This document shows positions 62,601 to 64,000 of a stretch of 64,000 nt of DNA, in pieces. How positions within the stretch are numbered: the stretch's first letter is position 1; each line of letters begins with the position of its first letter. A model generated the notes under the pieces. The model was not told the DNA's origin and did not search any database. It worked only from the letters and a program-made list of their open reading frames with translations. Source of the DNA: Planctomycetota bacterium (GTDB lineage Bacteria; Planctomycetota; J058; JAJDCP01); NCBI GenBank assembly GCA_029260765.1, contig JAJDCP010000013.1, forward strand, positions 62,001-126,000. Direction: 5' to 3'. The translations under genes were made by a program, and so were the position numbers.

Positions 62601-64000
62601 CCCGGCGACTACTGGCTGCGCTATCTCTCCAAAGACCGCGGCATCACCGACGCGATCCGCGTGACGGTGGCAGGCTCGCAGGACCGTGAGCGTGCCCGGC
62701 TGCTTGCCGAGCGGCAGGTCTACCGTGAGGGCGAGGTGGCGCGCTTGTTGTTGGAGAGCCCTGTCGCGTCCGGCGCCGCGCTGCTGACCTGGGAAGCTGA
62801 GCGGATCCTCGGCTACCGGGTGTTCGAGCTGAGCGGACACAGCCAGACGCTTGAGCTCTCGATGGACGGGAGCCTGGCGCCCAATGCCTGGGTTGAGGTG
62901 GCGATCCCCGACGTGGGCGTGCTCTATCAGGCGGGCGACGAGATCTACCTCATCCGTGAGCTCGACATCACGCTGGAGGCGGATGCCGAGCACTATCTAC
63001 CCGGCGATACTGCTGAGATCAGCTTGACCGTGCGCGATGCCCAGGGCCGGCCCACGCGCGCCCAGCTCAGCCTGGCGTTGGTGGATGAAGCGATCTTCGC
63101 CCTGCGCCCCGATAGCGCTCCGGACATGCGCGCCCACTTCTTTGGACGCAAGCGTCCGCGCGATGTGGTGACTGCGGGATTCCAGGGCTGGAGTTTCCGC
63201 GGCACCACCCTGACCCTGTCGGCAGATGCGCTGCAAGAGATGGAGAAGAAGCTCAAGGATCTTGTCGAACGTCAGGAGCAGAGCCTGCGTGAGAGTGGAA
63301 GCAGCAGCGAAGGCTCAGACGATTTCTTTGCGGACAACCCGGCAGGCGCCGAACGCCGGGAAGCCGACCGGGCGCCCTCCGCGGCAGAATCCCCTGCGCC
63401 GGAGCCGGAGTCGGAGCCGTCCCCCGAGCAGAACGCGCACGGCGGCCGCTGGCGCGAGAATACGGGTGAGGCGGATGACGGGGAAGCGGGCGAAGCCGCA
63501 TACCTGCGCAAGCGTTTCGTAGACACGGCCTACTGGGCTCCGCAGCTCGAGACGGGGGACGACGGACGGCTGACGGTCCGGATCCCTCTGCCCGACAATC
63601 TGACCACCTGGCGTGCCACTCTGCGTGGAGCCAACGCTGGCGATCTGTTCGGCCAGGCGCGGGCCGCGCTGGAGATGCGCCAGCCTGTGATCGTCCGGCT
63701 GGGGCTGCCCCGGTTTCTGGTTGAGGGCGACAACCTGTCTGTAGCCGCGCTGCTGCACAACCAGACCGACGCAGCCCTCGACGGGAGCTTGACGATGAGC
63801 GAGGGCTTGCTCGAGCTCGAGGGCGGACTGCGGGTCGCCCAGAAACTGCCCGCCCACAGTGTCTCGCGCATCGAGCTGCCGGGTCACGCCCGTGCGGCGG
63901 GCCAGGCGGTGTTGGAGGCCCAGCTCAGCACGCCGGGCGGTGGCGATGCGCTGCAGACGCAGCTGCCCATCGTCGCGCGCGGTGTGCCGGTCCGTGGTGG
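59604..64000 (+). CDS. Giant secreted TPR/alpha-2-macroglobulin protein, paralogue 2 (3' end outside window)
   Basis: At least 1465 aa, still open at the right edge; frame checked at several points. It begins MKKLAMCLVLSAAVLLADD, a signal peptide like that of paralogue 1; an in-frame ATG at 59595 is possible. The order repeats paralogue 1: TPR block (20-490), SDESLRVEVSARN near 508, DRPIYRPGQTV near 705, VEAYRKPEF near 795, VYREGEVARLLLESP near 1040, an acidic Pro-rich linker near 1260, and A2M start RKRFVDTAYW near 1303. The polyproline run of paralogue 1 is replaced by Glu/Pro/Ser. The thioester site would lie about 45 residues past the edge and cannot be judged. Tandem duplication is evident. 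Confidence 0.9.
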   Translation, partial: MKKLAMCLVLSAAVLLADDLDQKLADAKEQLAARSYADAVLLLGELVQSPERSEALQEARYLYLSALALDGQHAEVVAVGPQIIGLLEGSPWESRAAYRLAESSFGLRRFADGVAILKERLERIAGADDRSRLAGVYELIADEAFEGYLVGTTGDALAEASRVPDYSRAARFYAKARSIYPAPNARCAFLQARATQELGQARGALEQFEAFADGFPEDSRLPEAVARAGELAVQLGRYADARRLLRTVADSSAWHPHALEQVGHAWRGEGKLDRAIAVWQQLLATHPQADNAERVHYALGGLCFTSGRQQQAQEFWQVALERFPEAESAAGARFQLAQSHLAIEQFPQAATALRAFLGAHPNDARWVQAQSLLARIPILLGDAAFANDDFNAAIEAWQSFLLASPVDAEAPRIELRIAEALRQSEQKEAARERWRSVVSKYPRSRPGAAAQKQLALSYQEEAALPELVAELRRLLDLFGGFNEARWARQLLAELQLEQLSLFSSRVYASDESLRVEVSARNLSELRYKLYPLDLLEYFRKKGHWHGVDRLAIDVIEPSRTWTAAVPSYEDYRLHSFELAVQVDAPGTYLLQVEGGSFKARCLLVQSDLDLVVKLAPEQILAFCRNRQTGAAEAGVEVLLADAAGRAIEGDFATGADGVLLRELPELGSELFCLAVKDGQLAFVQTGTLQLQGFGYSSQAHISTDRPIYRPGQTVRCKALLREVRAGAYTTPESAEVLLRVEDARGVRIHQQSLRADAFGAVASELVLDDEAALGSYRVVVELAGVTFSGSFAVEAYRKPEFTVSVLSAPTARPGDSLEFVLEARYLFGGAVADAAVEWQLWLEPYSFDGSRYRELIWFEEDLERTRDYGSQRLLRGSGRTDADGRLRVQVASQDRESDAAYVLRTSVQDASRQFAAGSGQTLVCGQAYFAVLRGERDVLQPGDRARLYLATVDAAHRPVSAEGTLELVRLLGRDEKVVGSFPAATDAAGQAVLEVVLREPGDYWLRYLSKDRGITDAIRVTVAGSQDRERARLLAERQVYREGEVARLLLESPVASGAALLTWEAERILGYRVFELSGHSQTLELSMDGSLAPNAWVEVAIPDVGVLYQAGDEIYLIRELDITLEADAEHYLPGDTAEISLTVRDAQGRPTRAQLSLALVDEAIFALRPDSAPDMRAHFFGRKRPRDVVTAGFQGWSFRGTTLTLSADALQEMEKKLKDLVERQEQSLRESGSSSEGSDDFFADNPAGAERREADRAPSAAESPAPEPESEPSPEQNAHGGRWRENTGEADDGEAGEAAYLRKRFVDTAYWAPQLETGDDGRLTVRIPLPDNLTTWRATLRGANAGDLFGQARAALEMRQPVIVRLGLPRFLVEGDNLSVAALLHNQTDAALDGSLTMSEGLLELEGGLRVAQKLPAHSVSRIELPGHARAAGQAVLEAQLSTPGGGDALQTQLPIVARGVPVRG

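Noticed and set aside
61014-62993. A 659-codon minus-strand frame in the second A2M gene
   Set aside because: Same antisense effect of GC-rich coding DNA; the plus strand carries clear MG motifs.

Overview
This is a GC-rich, almost fully coding stretch of a bacterial chromosome. Two large membrane-spanning serine/threonine kinases with long TPR tails, FHA-domain coiled-coil proteins, giant TPR/alpha-2-macroglobulin proteins and a degenerate GspE-like protein sit among ordinary housekeeping genes (topA, tgt, rsmE, nadC, rluD, sppA, hslO, tRNA-Glu). That mix fits a member of the Planctomycetota or a close relative best. This is inference from gene content, because no rRNA lies in the window.

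Layout. 1-2400: the end of a DsbD-like thioredoxin-domain protein and a GspE/PilB-like protein whose Walker A lysine is missing. 2400-3700 (minus): a metal-dependent amidohydrolase. 3900-17700 (plus): a short FHA protein, a YfcE-type phosphoesterase, an OmpA-like lipoprotein, a CBS-pair protein, an ATP-grasp-like enzyme, a kinase-TPR receptor with unusual catalytic motifs, a gene-poor patch full of palindromic repeats (12.1-12.7 kb), a DUF2306 membrane protein, a small anchored protein, and a DUF58/transglutaminase pair. 17600-30850 (minus): a densely packed run, in transcription order gamma-carbonic anhydrase, kinase-TPR protein, tgt, an unknown membrane protein, rsmE, tRNA-Glu with its own promoter, a YfgM-like protein, rluD, sppA, nadC and a MoxR ATPase. 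The moxR end overlaps the transglutaminase gene head-on. MoxR, DUF58 and transglutaminase proteins usually work together, so the set is present but split between strands.

31250-39161 (plus): three successive coiled-coil proteins. The first has a Pro-Gly-rich low-complexity head. The other two have closely related N-terminal FHA domains that share the same departures from the FHA consensus. This is the least conventional cluster in the window and could form a filament or scaffold read by the neighbouring kinases (inference). 39300-46925: a secreted beta-propeller/amidohydrolase fusion, then an alpha/beta hydrolase, Hsp33, an M20 peptidase and a metallo-beta-lactamase-fold protein. 47076-49907: topoisomerase I with five zinc ribbons and a histone-like Lys/Ala tail. 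49908-51909: an unknown acidic protein (minus), a 2OG-Fe(II) oxygenase-like protein and a hotdog thioesterase. 52097 to the end: two tandem giant secreted TPR-MG/alpha-2-macroglobulin paralogues, the second cut by the window edge.

Only one clear intrinsic terminator (5819-5843) was found. Four palindromic or dispersed repeat families recur in the intergenic DNA.
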